Below are positions 1 through 10,123 of a stretch of 64,000 nt of DNA, piece by piece (within the stretch, counting starts at the first letter, position 1; every line of letters starts with the position of its first letter). The position numbers and the translations under genes are program-made. Below the pieces are notes generated by a model. The model was not told the DNA's origin and searched no databases. It was given only the letters and a program-made list of their open reading frames with translations. The DNA is taken from positions 4,712,001 to 4,776,000 of the forward strand of contig JACONQ010000001.1 of NCBI GenBank assembly GCA_014281115.1, read 5' to 3'. This DNA is from Laburnicola sp. R22_1. Lineage: Eukaryota; Ascomycota; Dothideomycetes; Pleosporales; Didymosphaeriaceae.

Positions 1-811
1 GGAGGCCGGAGCGGGCGTGCGATCAAACGTCGTACGGGCTGCTGCTGCTGCTGCTGCCTGGCGGAACGAGCCTTGCGAACGGCGCCGGCTGCGTCCACGG
101 TGCGGGGTGGTGAAAGAGAGCACAAGCTCGCGCGGGGCACAGTGAAGATTGCGGATCGCGGGATTCCATGGCGCTGGGTGGTTTGGGTGAAGCAGGGCCC
201 ATGGCTCGGGGTTTATAGTGCGGTGAATGTCGGGAGGGGGGGTGAGTCGGCGAGACGCTCCTGCCGCCACACAGCAGCCTTATCGGCAGGTGGTGAGGCT
301 CACATGTTGCTCTTGAAAGGACGTCCATCTGATGCAGACGAGCGAGATCTATATGGCGCCCATAATGTTGTCTGCATCCTTGTGGAACTCGGAGCTCCTT
401 GGGTGGCCCAAGCTCCTGGTTTCACGTGTTAGCGCCGCGCCACGACGCGTCACTTGCTCAGGTCGCGTTTTTGTTGAACAGCTCGCAGTCCCCGTCTATA
501 CCATATAGATGAAGCATTCAGGTTGTAAGTGTTAACAAGGAGAAACAACACATTGTGCTACCTCTCACTCTGGTCTCTCACCAGCCGGTGATGCTGCCTT
601 TGGACGATGACCAAGGACGCCAGGTCTGACTCAAAACGATGTACGAGCAGCCGCCTAATGTACGAATAACACTTACACCCACCATATACCAACAGCACCC
701 GTACAATATCTATCCTCTAGCCCACCCCAAAGCCGCATCACCAAACGCTTCCTTCCATCTCATCCAACCCTCTCTTCTCCCCACAGCCTCCCACCCCCAA
801 CCACTCCCACC
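1..811. other. No supported gene
   Basis: Short overlapping frames exist on both strands but none shows a recognisable domain or a codon pattern I can defend. A short CTG/CAG triplet run lies near 40-57. The stretch from about 640 to 811 is C-rich on the plus strand, like the pyrimidine-rich leaders seen before other genes in this window, and is probably the promoter and 5' leader of the GST-like gene that follows. Confidence 0.5.
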
Positions 812-1615
812 ATGGACCCCACACCCACCCCCCAACCCACCCTAACCCTCTACCGCGGCTGGGACACCCCGACCGCCCACGTCTGGTCCCCCTTCGTCAC
901 CAAAGTCGAATTCCGCCTCCGCTTCTCCAACACGCCCTACACCCCCGCCCACGGCTCCCCGCGCTCCAGCCCGACCGGCAAAATCCCCTACCTAGCCATC
1001 ACTTTCCCCAACGCGCCCACCCAAACCCTCGCCGACTCGACGCTTATTCTAAAAACGCTGACCGAACGCGGCAACATCGCCGATCTGAACGCGCGACTGA
1101 GTCCCGCGGACCAGGGCCGCGATCTCGCCGTGCGCGCGCTGCTGGAGGATAAGCTGTACTTTTACCACACGCGTGAACGGTGGGTCGGGAATTACTATAC
1201 CATGCGGGATCATGTGCTCGGCGCTGTGCCGTATCCAATGCGGGTTTTCGTCGGCGTGCTTGCGTATCGGGCGAATGTGCGGAAGCTGCGTGATCAAGGT
1301 ACGGGGCGGTTCTCTGATGCTGAGATTCGGGGGTTTATCAAGGAGGTGTGGACGGGTGTGAGCGGGATGTTGGAGGAGAGTAGGCGGAAGGCGAGTAGGC
1401 GGAAGGCGAGTAGTGGGAACGAGTGTTTTTGGGTTCTGGGGGGCGATGAGCCATCCGAGGCGGATGCGACGGTGTTTGGGTTCGTGCTTAGCGTGTTGGT
1501 GTGTGAGGCGGGGCCTGAGAGTAGGGAGCTGGTGAGGGGGGAGTTTCCAGTTGTGGTGGAGTATGCGGAGAGGATTCATAGGAGGTGGTTTCCGGATTAT
1601 GAGATGTGGCTGTGA
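812..1615 (+). CDS. GST-like protein of the FAXC/metaxin-related group
   Basis: This intronless gene encodes 267 residues. The N-terminal part reads as a thioredoxin-fold GST N-domain: an aromatic/acidic strand around residues 10-20, then SPFVTKVEFRLR, then a SPTGKIPYL block (about residues 51-59) and an ADST...LKTL helix start. This order is typical of 'failed axon connections' (FAXC)-like GST relatives. The C-terminal half is predicted helical and has the GGDEPSEADATVFG segment that GST C-domains use for core packing. Fungal members are annotated as glutathione S-transferase-like but their substrates are mostly unknown. A direct duplication SRRKASRRKAS sits near residue 190, encoded by a small tandem DNA repeat at about 1378-1410. 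The first ATG in frame follows a C-rich leader. Family is fairly sure; catalytic activity is not. Confidence 0.75.
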   Translation: MDPTPTPQPTLTLYRGWDTPTAHVWSPFVTKVEFRLRFSNTPYTPAHGSPRSSPTGKIPYLAITFPNAPTQTLADSTLILKTLTERGNIADLNARLSPADQGRDLAVRALLEDKLYFYHTRERWVGNYYTMRDHVLGAVPYPMRVFVGVLAYRANVRKLRDQGTGRFSDAEIRGFIKEVWTGVSGMLEESRRKASRRKASSGNECFWVLGGDEPSEADATVFGFVLSVLVCEAGPESRELVRGEFPVVVEYAERIHRRWFPDYEMWL

Positions 1616-1897
1616 GTGTTTCCTGTGAGGGGGAGGCCGATTTCAGGAATTTTGACTACGGTCAAGTGGCAATTGTTTGAACACTCTATTGTTGTGTGAA
1701 AGAATGGCTGCAACCTTTCCATCGCCGCCCATAGTGAAAGCCACCCATCGCGCCTTCCTTATCTCACACCCTCCCCCGATCCGCCCCGCTCACCCACAGT
1801 GCCTCTTCTCGCCCTCAAATAGCACCTCACCTCGCACCCGCCCACACGCTCAACCGTCTTCGACACATTGTCCCGCGCCGCCCGCCAAACCAGCACC

Positions 1898-2385
1898 ATG
1901 AAGCCGACGCTCCTCCTCGCTCTCGCCGCCACCGGCACACCCTCCTTCCTCTCGCCGCTCAAAAACGCACTCGACCGGCCAGACAGCGTAGACGCGACCT
2001 CCCCCTCCGCGACCTCCGCCCCACCCAGCGCCTCCACGCCCTCCTCCCCCGCTGCCCAAAAGCGCGACTTCCCCGCCTTCCAAGAAAAGCTCCGCGGTAC
2101 GCCCCAATCTTACTATATTTTGTCAAAGAGAAGCCAGACTAACACGCAGTGCGCACCTCAGGACCATGCCGCCCCATCCAGTGCGCAGACCAGTACAAGT
2201 GGTGCAAGATGCACTTGTGTCCTGTGAACCAGTGGGGGTGCTCCAAGGTGTGCTATATGACTATTTGTCATAATTATCAGTGGGTGAGTGGGTGGTGTTT
2301 GGAATGGATGAGAGGGCGAGGGAGAGGGAAGGGGAGGTTAGGAGCTGACTTTTTACAGGAATGCCAGGGGTGCCATTATTGCTAG
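1898..2385 (+). CDS. Small secreted cysteine-rich protein, candidate effector (3 exons)
   Basis: I build this gene from three exons, 1898-2096, 2162-2283 and 2359-2385, joined by introns of 65 and 75 nt with GT-AG ends and CTAAC and CTGAC branch sites. The product is 115 residues. Residues 1-19 form a signal peptide (MKPTLLLALAATG then a short polar end). Residues 20-54 are a Ser/Pro/Ala-rich pro-region ending in a Lys-Arg pair at 55-56, a plausible Kex2 site. The mature part of about 59 residues holds ten cysteines, at 69, 74, 81, 86, 93, 97, 102, 109, 112 and 115, the last of these the C-terminal residue. Ten cysteines could form five disulphides. I recognise no named family. An alternative 3' splice site at 2149 is also in frame and would add four residues. 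Being small, secreted, Cys-rich and beside a transposon-rich region fits the usual profile of fungal effectors, but that role is inference. Confidence 0.72.
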
Positions 2386-2697
2386 GGGAGTGGGTTTGGT
2401 GGCGCTCTTGGGGTGGCATTACTGGGGTGTAAAGGTTCGGCGCGATGGGATTGGCTGAGCGGGATGTCGGGTCGCATTTGGTTCATGTGTTATGGACGAA
2501 CGGGGTTGGAGATCGATCTTGAGCGAAGGTGCTTTGGTTACGGATACGCTGCAAGATGCGTAGGCGTTCATGTATGCGGAATGCGGTCTACCCACAAAGT
2601 CATTGCCTGCTAGCAACTACCTGATTTCCCAAGGCCTATGAACCTTCAGGCTCCAAAGCAGAGACCAGCCCGCTACAATCCGAAAATACAACCTATC
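2386..2697. other. No supported gene
   Basis: This is the 3' flank of the cysteine-rich gene and the downstream side of the transporter relic that lies on the other strand. I see no conserved motif. Confidence 0.4.
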
Positions 2698-4049
2698 TCA
2701 AACCTTACTCTCCTCTCCCGCAACAACAACAACAACAACACCAGCCCGACTCCCCGAATCCTCCGATGCAAATTCAACCTCCAAAATCCTATCAACATCG
2801 CGCTGCACCCTCGCACTAACATCCTCCCCCTCGAACAGAAACGAAACTTCTTCCAGCGTGCGATTCTGCGTCTCAGGAAAAGCAAAATACACAATAAGCG
2901 CCTCCACAATCAGCCAAACGCAGTAAAAAAAATATGTAGCACTTCCACCCAATACAATACCATCAAGCGCAATAGGATCAACATAAGCGTTGAAGAAGTT
3001 TTGCCAAGACAGCCAATAAGCTGTTTGAATGCCAGGCCTTGAGATCGTTGCGTGGAGGGGAAGAGTTCGACAATGGATGTATGTGTATGTTTGGGAGTTG
3101 CGGCCGACGTTTAGGAAACTTGTTAAAGTTGGTTCATGTGGAGCTCTTTGGGGTGGGGCGTGTGAGGGTGTGGCTTACGGGTTTGTACAGGAAGAGGAAG
3201 ACGATGCTAGCAATAGCGGCTGCAGACGAGCCATCGATGCCTGTACCGCGCCGAGGCGATCGTCCACGCCGTAACGCAAGCTGCCATCCCAAGGGCGCCT
3301 AAGATGAACATGTTGAAGATCTTCGTCGTGTGGAGATTCTAACCAAGGTCGAGTCCGCACCATACACAGAGAGGAGTAGAACAGGAGGCACTAATACCCA
3401 GTACCTAGCACACAGTGGCCTAAGATGAACATGTGGCGTCGCGGGTACCGGGGGGCAAGGAGGGATGAAGGTGTGGAGGTTACGAGACCCCAGCAGTTGT
3501 GCGAGAGGATGATCGGCTGTATTGTGCGGTTGTTGTTGTTGACGCCGACGATTCGCAGCACTTTGGCGAAATAGTACGTTATTAGCCTATTGAACTGATG
3601 AGATACTATTCCATCCTACGCACTCTACCTGCTTATATGCTTGACTGCTAACCAAGACCCTTTCGTCTTTACTTCGGCGAGGTGGCTGAGTCGCATGACC
3701 AACGTAGCCCGTTTCCTGGGACTGGGCCAAAAATGCCGGTGAGGCCTGATACTGCGAAGCGGTGGGACGTGGCTCTGTCGCGGAAGACATCTGCCCAGAG
3801 GAACGTTTTCGCCGCCTCTTTCTCTAGTGCGATAGACGATAGTATCTGCGCGGACTCGCGACGAACGTACTCGTCGCCTTGATTCCCCTCGCTGTGGTAT
3901 TTGCAAAGGATTTGGGAAGCCTCGTCGCCGCCGTCATGGGAGATCAGCCATCTGGGAGATTCCGGGCAAAAGGGCAGGAAGACGGCCTGGATGGCGCGGA
4001 AGACGGATTGAAGCAGACTTGGAATCCTCCATCCCCGCGTGGAGTCCAT
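2698..4049 (-). pseudogene. MFS sugar transporter relic, 5'-truncated and frameshifted
   Basis: On the minus strand, pieces of a lactose-permease/hexose-transporter-like MFS protein appear in the right order but different frames. They are WRIPSLLQ...FLPFCPESPRWLIS near 4030-3940 (the loop after TM6), a GNGL...YYFAKVL block near 3700-3560, a conserved TM segment with IASIVFLFLYKP near 3220-3180, then NAYVDPIALD and YFAFPETQNRTLEEV near 2830-2960, the family C-terminal signature PETxxRTLEE. Frame breaks fall near 3245 and around 3600-3670, and stop codons separate the pieces. The first five or so membrane helices are missing; the neighbouring gene begins its 3' end only about 28 bp away. Fusing the pieces with unusual introns would not restore the missing N-terminal half. 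I read this as a dead, truncated gene. Confidence 0.75.
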
Positions 4050-4076
4050 TAGCTGGCTATCTAGTACCCCATCCTC

Positions 4077-5492
4077 TTAGTCTAGCCCAGAGCCTTCAAG
4101 GCCTTGCGATAGTCCTGAGCGTTCGGAGGCCAATTCGGCATCTTGATCGGAAATATCAAAATTCATTTCCGGTGGCAGCATATCGATGACTTCGCAGATT
4201 CGTTGAAAGTGCTTTGGAAGCCACAAATCATAGATGTTTCGCACGAATGTATACGCCGTCCACCTCTCCTTCCCATTCAACTCGGTGAAAACGAAATTGC
4301 GGATTGGATGGCGGTAATACTTCACGTCGTTTCCATCAATGACAGCATAATGACCCCAGATCCTCACATCTGCATCGCTGTGAGATATTGAAAACCCATT
4401 GATTTGTCGATGGAGCTCCTTCTCTCTGCCAACCAAGCGGAAGAGTGTGTACAGACCACGTAAGCTGACAGATTGAGTATGAGCGTTTTGTCGGTCGGCA
4501 ATGTCAAGTGCCGCAGCGCCACATTTGACTTCGGCTGAGAAGAACGGAAGGTACATGTTGTACGTGGCCGCAATAAACGTGGCATCAATAAGTAGGTTGC
4601 CGATGAAGGGCTGCAACTTCTCAAGCTGTTCTCGACTGAAAGCATCTCTTTTGAATCCGAGACCAAAATCTGGCTGCGGGCGAGGACCAGAACGTGAACC
4701 TGGGGGTTTTATGAAAGTGATGGAATTAGTCCAGCATGCGTTGACGGTCTCTCTGAGAATTTCTAGGTGTTTGGCTCCCCTATCGGCCAGTAGCTCGGCT
4801 GACGGGACAATGAGCTGCGCGATATCGCGGACCACCTTGGCTTCGTTCTCGCCTCGGAGCCTTGCGCACGTCTTCTGGAACAAGACATCGTCAGAGAAGA
4901 GGGTGTGCTCGGGAAGCAGCTGCTTTGCGTCGAGGAGTTTTTGGCAAATCTCTTCACTTTCGGCTGTGATGCCTTCTGCATCCTGGTCCATGAAACTGCC
5001 GCAGTCTTTTAATTGTTCTTCAAACAACGGATGCCTGTATGGGGCACTCTTCTGATCCCGAGGTTGCTGGCTGCTTGAAGTCTGTGTCTGGGCTGCTTCC
5101 GAAGTCAGGCTGCTGTGTGAGCGTTTACGGCTCAGCGATCGTTTCCTCGCACGGGCATCGTCAACAAGTTCTCGAAAACGGTGCATCGTTCTCTCTTGTT
5201 TTTCTGTTGGCCAGGTTCCAAAGTCTCTCCAAAACTCAATCCGAGCCTCACGGAGTGACTTCTGGCTTGTGGAAGCAGATGTTCGCCGCCTTTTGGGAGA
5301 GGACTGGAGTTCGTTCTCGGCCTGCTTCGTGCAGAGAGGGCTGTGGGTTTGTAGACGCTTGCTTGGGTGTTCGGGCGATGCGTGGTTCGCGGTTTCTCGA
5401 CTGCGCTTCTTTGCGTTGTTGGGACTGCTACCTTGCTGGGTCTGGACGGGCGTACGCCTCCCAGCGGCTACAGGTGCTACATCATTGGCCAT
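4077..5492 (-). CDS. DUF7924-type fungal protein of unknown function
   Basis: A single-exon gene for 471 residues. The first 170 residues are polar and low-complexity, with basic stretches (NAKKRSRE, KRRR, RKRSLSRKRSH) that could serve as nuclear localisation signals. The conserved part, about residues 265-440, carries RPQPDFGLGFKRDAF, FFSAEVKCGAAALDIADRQN and RIWGHYAVIDG. This order is that of a large fungal-specific family known to me as DUF7924. The fold has been compared with restriction-endonuclease-like cores because of its E-x-K pair (here AEVKCG), but no function is established. Codon use and reading frame are intact, so the gene looks alive despite lying between two relics. Start chosen at the first in-frame ATG (MANDVAP). 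Confidence 0.75.
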   Translation of the reverse strand: MANDVAPVAAGRRTPVQTQQGSSPNNAKKRSRETANHASPEHPSKRLQTHSPLCTKQAENELQSSPKRRRTSASTSQKSLREARIEFWRDFGTWPTEKQERTMHRFRELVDDARARKRSLSRKRSHSSLTSEAAQTQTSSSQQPRDQKSAPYRHPLFEEQLKDCGSFMDQDAEGITAESEEICQKLLDAKQLLPEHTLFSDDVLFQKTCARLRGENEAKVVRDIAQLIVPSAELLADRGAKHLEILRETVNACWTNSITFIKPPGSRSGPRPQPDFGLGFKRDAFSREQLEKLQPFIGNLLIDATFIAATYNMYLPFFSAEVKCGAAALDIADRQNAHTQSVSLRGLYTLFRLVGREKELHRQINGFSISHSDADVRIWGHYAVIDGNDVKYYRHPIRNFVFTELNGKERWTAYTFVRNIYDLWLPKHFQRICEVIDMLPPEMNFDISDQDAELASERSGLSQGLEGSGLD

Positions 5493-6074
5493 GAATTGTT
5501 AGACCGCGTGTCGAAGCGCTTATATGTGTTGCGTGTTGCCGCCGAAGTGGAGGTTGAATGTCGGGAGTTGTGAGTGGCGGGGAAGCTAAGAAAACGCCAA
5601 GGAAAACGCGCCGGCCATGTACGCAACGATCGAATTTTAGTGCACTTAGTAGTATGGCATACTTAGGAGTGGAATACGTTATATAAAAAGCTATTAAATT
5701 AGTTACTAAAGTTAAATTTTAGTTAAGTTCTAGGGTTAAGAGGAAAGCTAAGCAACAAATTCTTTCCAAGGTTGCACGAGTGTCACGTGACATGGTCTGC
5801 GCATCGGCGAAGCCTTACCCAATTGGGCCTAGCACTTTCTGGTGTCTACAAGCCTGCCGAACGCATCTTCATAATACTGATTCCTTGATAGTAGAATAGC
5901 AATACCTAGAGATACTTGTAGACATCCCACAACACAGCACACTATCCACCCAAACAATGGATCACTTTTTGGTCCGCGCTAGGTAAATTGAGACCTCCAG
6001 GCAGCAGTGCACCACAAAACCCAACCACTACACCACCCCCACCTCTCACATCTCAACCACCCAACCAACCCAAA
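5493..6074. other. Intergenic with AT-rich patch
   Basis: Bases 5630-5740 are markedly AT-rich and full of TTAGTTA/TATAAAA-like words, unlike the GC-balanced flanks. This may be an old RIP-mutated repeat remnant. A C-rich plus-strand leader (about 6005-6074) precedes the ARF-like relic. No gene seen. Confidence 0.4.
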
Positions 6075-6647
6075 ATGTCTTTCTCCGAAAAAGCCCTCTC
6101 ATCCCTCCTCCCTTCCTCCCAGCCCTAGAAAATCATCCTCGCCGGCCTCTTCGACGCCACCACCAGCCACGCCACCCTCCTCACCTCTCTAGCCCCCACC
6201 CCCACAAAAATAACCACAACCCGTCTCCATACCGGCTTAGACATCTACAAGCTCATCCACAAAAACGTAACGTTGCACGCTATGGATATAGGCGGGTGTC
6301 AGCCTGAACACTATCGCAGGGCCGAGATGACGTATATGGCGGATGCAGCGGCGCTGGTGTGGTTTATTGATACTGCGGATCGGGATCGGAGGGTGGAGGC
6401 GCGGGAGGAGATATTTCAGGCGCTTTTGGACAGTGTAGATGATGTGCGGGTTATGCTTGATCGGCCGGAGATGCGGTGGGGAAGTGGCAGTAGGGCGTGG
6501 AAGTGTTTCGAGGTTGACATCAAGAGTGGGAGAGGCGTGGATGAGGCGTTTACATGGTTGGAGGTGGAATTGAAAGGGCAGGGAGTTAAGGTGGAGCTTC
6601 CGAGGATGAGGAAGGGGATTTCGAAGTTGTGGGTTTGGTGGATGTGA
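6075..6647 (+). pseudogene. ARF-family small GTPase relic with damaged nucleotide-binding site
   Basis: Reading from the ATG at 6075 gives MSFSEKALSSLLPSS, then an in-frame TAG at 6126, then KIILAGLFDATTSHATLL and PTPTKITTTRL, then MDIGGCQPEHYRRAEM and ALVWFIDTADRDRR, ending at a TGA at 6645. The order matches ARF/ARL GTPases: P-loop, switch I threonine region, DxGG switch II, and the VD(S/T)xDR strand. However, the P-loop that should read GLxxAGKT(T) has lost its GKT, the NKxD guanine-specificity motif is not recognisable, and the stop at 6126 is most simply a CAG-to-TAG change. The rest of the frame stays open for 172 codons. It cannot bind GTP in the usual way, so I call it a pseudogene. 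Initiation downstream of the stop cannot be excluded. Confidence 0.72.
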
Positions 6648-6897
6648 ATAGTGGTGCAGGTGTCACTATAGGCTGTTGAATCTACACGGAAGTATTTCTG
6701 TTTAGTGTATTGCTTGTGTTTAGTCCGAGAAAACGCTGCGCTTAGCTCGGACATGCAGGTCTGTTGGAAGTGTCGTCGCGCTACTAATGCCAGGCGCTAC
6801 TATTGAGAGATGGGGTACACCCCACCCCCGCAGGGTGACAGCTCCGGCACCCGGCTACAGGCATTGCAAATCTTGGAAATAAATGTGCAAGAAAATC

Positions 6898-8352
6898 TTA
6901 TAGGTCCTTCGCAACAGCCTCCAAAGACTCCTTGAATATGCTGCATGCCCGGCTCAGTTCTTCCTCGGTAATGTTCAGTGACGGAATGAAACGAATGACG
7001 TCGAACACCGAGGTACTGAGAAGAAGCATGTCCCGCTTGACACTTTCCTGAACAACCTTGGGCGCGATCTGCGGCTGAGGTTTTGCCTCTCTAGAAGCGA
7101 TGTTGGACGAGTCGCGATCGAGTTGTGGATTCCGGAATTGCACACCAACCATAAGACCACGCCCGCGGATATCTTCGATCAGATTGCCAGACTTTGAACC
7201 TGACGATTTCAGCTCGTGAAGGAAAGAGAAAAGCTGTTTCGAACGCGCTGCGACGTTGTCCAGAATTTTCTCCTCGCGAAACGTCTCAATCACGGCTTTT
7301 GCGGCGGCGCATGCAACCGCGTTGCCACCGTACGTACCGCCCATCGACCCGGGCTTCTGGAGATCCATAAGCTTCTTTGAACTTGCAATCCCAGAGAGCG
7401 GGAAGCCGTTGGCGATGCCCTTGGCGAAGACGAGTATGTCCGGTCGCACCCCAGACTCCTCAATGGACCACATGTAACCCGTGCGGCCCATACCAGATTG
7501 AACCTCGTCAGCAATGAGAAGGATGTTGTTCTCATCGCAGATTTTCCTGATACCATGCAGGAATGCTGGGGGCGCAGGAACGTAACCTCCTTCTCCAAGG
7601 ACGGGTTCTAGAATGATGGCGGCGGTGTCTTCGGGCGACGTCTGCTGTTGCAACGTGAGCTTCAGCTGGAGGAGCGACTGGTTAACAAGCTCCTCGGTCG
7701 GCGTGTCGGGCGTAGCGCCTCCAAACTGACTATAGTACGGAAAGGCGGTCGCGAAAACGCCGCCCATCAGCGGTCCGTGGCCCTCGCCATAGATGGTCTT
7801 GGACCGTGTCATTGAAGCTGTTGCATTTGTGCGACCGTGGTAGCCGCCTTGCATGACGATCATGTTGGGCTTCTTGGTAGCAGCGCGGGACAGCTTTACA
7901 GCTGCCTCGACTGCCTCGGCGCCAGAGTTCCAAAGGAAGACGGAGTCGAGGGATTCATGCGGTAGGATGGGCAGTAGCTCTCTGAGAAGAGAAATCTGTG
8001 CCGAGCTGAAGGCAATATTGGCCTGTGGGTGTGTGATCTTGCTGCATTGGGCGGCAGCGGCAGCGCTGACTTTGGGATGGCAGTGGCCAAGATTCACGAC
8101 GCCGATGCCAGACGTGAGATCCAGCAGCTTCACACCCTTGTCGGTGGTTATGAAGCTACCCTTGGCTTCCTCGAAGACATGGTTAGTGAGGCGACCGATG
8201 CCCTTCGCAATGTGTCGCTTGCCAAACGCCGCCGTGTCGATGTCGGTGCATGTCGGTTGTGTGGTGGAGAAACACCGTAGGGGCACTCGGACCGAGCGTG
8301 AACCGGCAGGGGAGAGAGCGCGCAACGCTGCAGACGAGATTCTGTACAGCAT
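6898..8352 (-). CDS. Class III PLP-dependent aminotransferase, GABA-transaminase-like, mitochondrial-type
   Basis: This intronless gene encodes 484 residues. The first 30 or so residues are rich in Arg, Ser and Leu without acidic residues and end near RCFSTTQ, as in mitochondrial presequences. The fold-type I aminotransferase order is complete: NSGAEAVEAAV (142-152, phosphate/cofactor site), GGYHGRTNATASMT (169-182), LIADEVQSGMGRTG with Asp282 for the pyridine nitrogen, and VFAKGIANGFPL with the Schiff-base lysine at 311, followed by GGTYGGNAVACAA. Such enzymes move the amino group of GABA, ornithine or related omega-amino acids to 2-oxoglutarate. The exact donor cannot be read from sequence alone; class-III GABA-type is the best guess. 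The frame and motifs are intact. It sits between two pseudogenes and shows no shared promoter with them. Confidence 0.85.
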   Translation of the reverse strand: MLYRISSAALRALSPAGSRSVRVPLRCFSTTQPTCTDIDTAAFGKRHIAKGIGRLTNHVFEEAKGSFITTDKGVKLLDLTSGIGVVNLGHCHPKVSAAAAAQCSKITHPQANIAFSSAQISLLRELLPILPHESLDSVFLWNSGAEAVEAAVKLSRAATKKPNMIVMQGGYHGRTNATASMTRSKTIYGEGHGPLMGGVFATAFPYYSQFGGATPDTPTEELVNQSLLQLKLTLQQQTSPEDTAAIILEPVLGEGGYVPAPPAFLHGIRKICDENNILLIADEVQSGMGRTGYMWSIEESGVRPDILVFAKGIANGFPLSGIASSKKLMDLQKPGSMGGTYGGNAVACAAAKAVIETFREEKILDNVAARSKQLFSFLHELKSSGSKSGNLIEDIRGRGLMVGVQFRNPQLDRDSSNIASREAKPQPQIAPKVVQESVKRDMLLLSTSVFDVIRFIPSLNITEEELSRACSIFKESLEAVAKDL

Positions 8353-8972
8353 GACGGTCGTGTGGGAGTGGTGTTGCTGGAGATGAATTTATAGTGCGTA
8401 CTGTTTACTTCGTCAAGTCAGCTGACGTAGGATGCTTATCGATAGCAGTTCTATGCGCCGACCTCGGCTTATGTTGACGCCCTAGACGCCCTTGACGCCG
8501 CCACGGTGCACCATCCGGACTATGAATCGCCAACGTTTCCGTCGCGGACTCGAATCTGCCGAATGCCACAAATATTGAAGAGCACAAGGCCACTCATTTA
8601 GAAAAAGCTGGATTTGGTGGGGAAATCGGAAGGCTGATAGAGAATTACCTATCCCGCACACTGCACTCGCCATAGGTAGCCATGCCGCTCCGCATCATCC
8701 AAAGGGAAAAACTCACATTTACCTGGTGATGACCCTCCTATCTTTTCTGTATACAGTACGATACCCCGAACGCCCTCAAAAAGGCTGGGTTGCACCAGCC
8801 CATCGCGTGCGCCGCCACACTGATCACATCATCCGCTAGCGTCTTCACGGGACGGAAGATTACGACTTGTCTATAGAACGACCTCAAAAGAGTCACCCGT
8901 CCCAATAATGACTTCGATCTGTTCCTCACTTTCAATTTGCGCTGGCCGCTGCACATGGCGCATCACGACTAC
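8353..8972. other. Intergenic, no supported gene
   Basis: This region separates the aminotransferase (transcribed leftward) from the permease relic (transcribed rightward), so it probably held both promoters. I see no conserved motif. Confidence 0.4.
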
Positions 8973-10123
8973 ATGAAGACCTTGCCTGACCAGGCGTCAC
9001 CAGCTAGCGACCACCATGAAGACTTCCAGCGCATCGACCCCGAAACCGGCGTAAAGCGAGGCCTCAAAACTCACACCTCAGTATGCTGGCCCTTGCAGGA
9101 ACCATTGGACCTGGGCTTTTGGTTGGATCAGGAGGCGCATTGGCGAACGGCGGACCAGCCTCTCTTCTTGTCGGTTTCGGCGTCATCGGCATCATCGCAT
9201 TCAGCGTCATGCAGTCCATGGGCGAACTTACCACCCTTTATCCCACCGGATGCGCTTTCGCGCAGCTATCTGACCGCTTCGTCGATAAGGCTTTCGGGGT
9301 TGCTGTGGGCTGGAATTACTGGCTTATATGGGGGTGCGTACTTGCCAACGAGTACAATGTCGTTTCTTCCATCTTGGTTTTCTGGTCCGACAAAGTGCCT
9401 TTATGGGGCTACTTCCTCATTTTCTGGTTCTTCTTCCTGGGCTTCCAGATGCTCGGCGTGGAGAGCTTTGGCGAAGCCGAATTTTGGCTCGCATTATCCA
9501 TCTTGCCGGGCTGTGTGCCTACTTCGTCTTTGCAATAATCTACGCAAGTGGAGGATTGATTGGACAGGGGGAAGCTTTGGGCTTTAGATATTGGCACGAT
9601 CCAGGACCGTTTGTGTCGGGGTTTCGCGGTGTCGCAACCGTGTTTGTGTTCTGCTCAACTTTTTACGCTGGCGTGGAAAGTGTCGCTGTCGCGGCCACCG
9701 AGATAAAGAATCCTAGTGTTGCAGTACCTTTAGCTGTGAGGTTGTCGATCTTGGCTGTTTCGATCACATTGCTGATTTTCGTGACAGATCCTGCAAGTTT
9801 TTTGGCGCATCATCTTCATCTACATGGGATCGGCGTTCTTCTTCGGCCTTACATGCCCATCAAATGCCGACGGACTCATCAATGGCCCAAGCCGCGCGTT
9901 CAAGAGCCTGATGACTATAGCCATGCAGAACGCTGGCTGGGAAGGCGGTGTGCATCTCACCAACGCTTTCATATTTATCACCGTGCTCTCCGCGGCGAAC
10001 AGTTCCATCTACATAGGCTCTCGCACCTTTCTCTTCATGGCTAAGAATATGTTTTTGGCCGGAACAAGGACCCCAGATTACCGGGGCTGGACCACTGATC
10101 TACAACATGTAGTTTACGGGTAA
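8973..10123 (+). pseudogene. Amino-acid permease relic (APC family, fungal YAT type), three frame breaks
   Basis: The N-terminal tail (MKTLPDQAS... DPETGVKRGLK) runs into a frame change near 9075, after which HLSMLALAGTIGPGLLVGSG, the first helix signature of fungal amino-acid permeases, is read. The frame carries TM1-TM4 with MGELTTLYPTG and WNYWLIWG up to about 9490, then shifts again to LGLCAYFVFAIIYASGG-like and YAGVESVAVAATEIKNPSVAVP. A third shift near 9795 leads into IIFIYMGSAFFFGL and FIFITVLSAANSSIYIGSR, both typical of later helices. The product stops at 10123 with the last third of the transporter missing. Each shift is single-base-scale and no splice signals explain it, so this is a decayed gene (or, less likely, several assembly errors). 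Confidence 0.8.
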
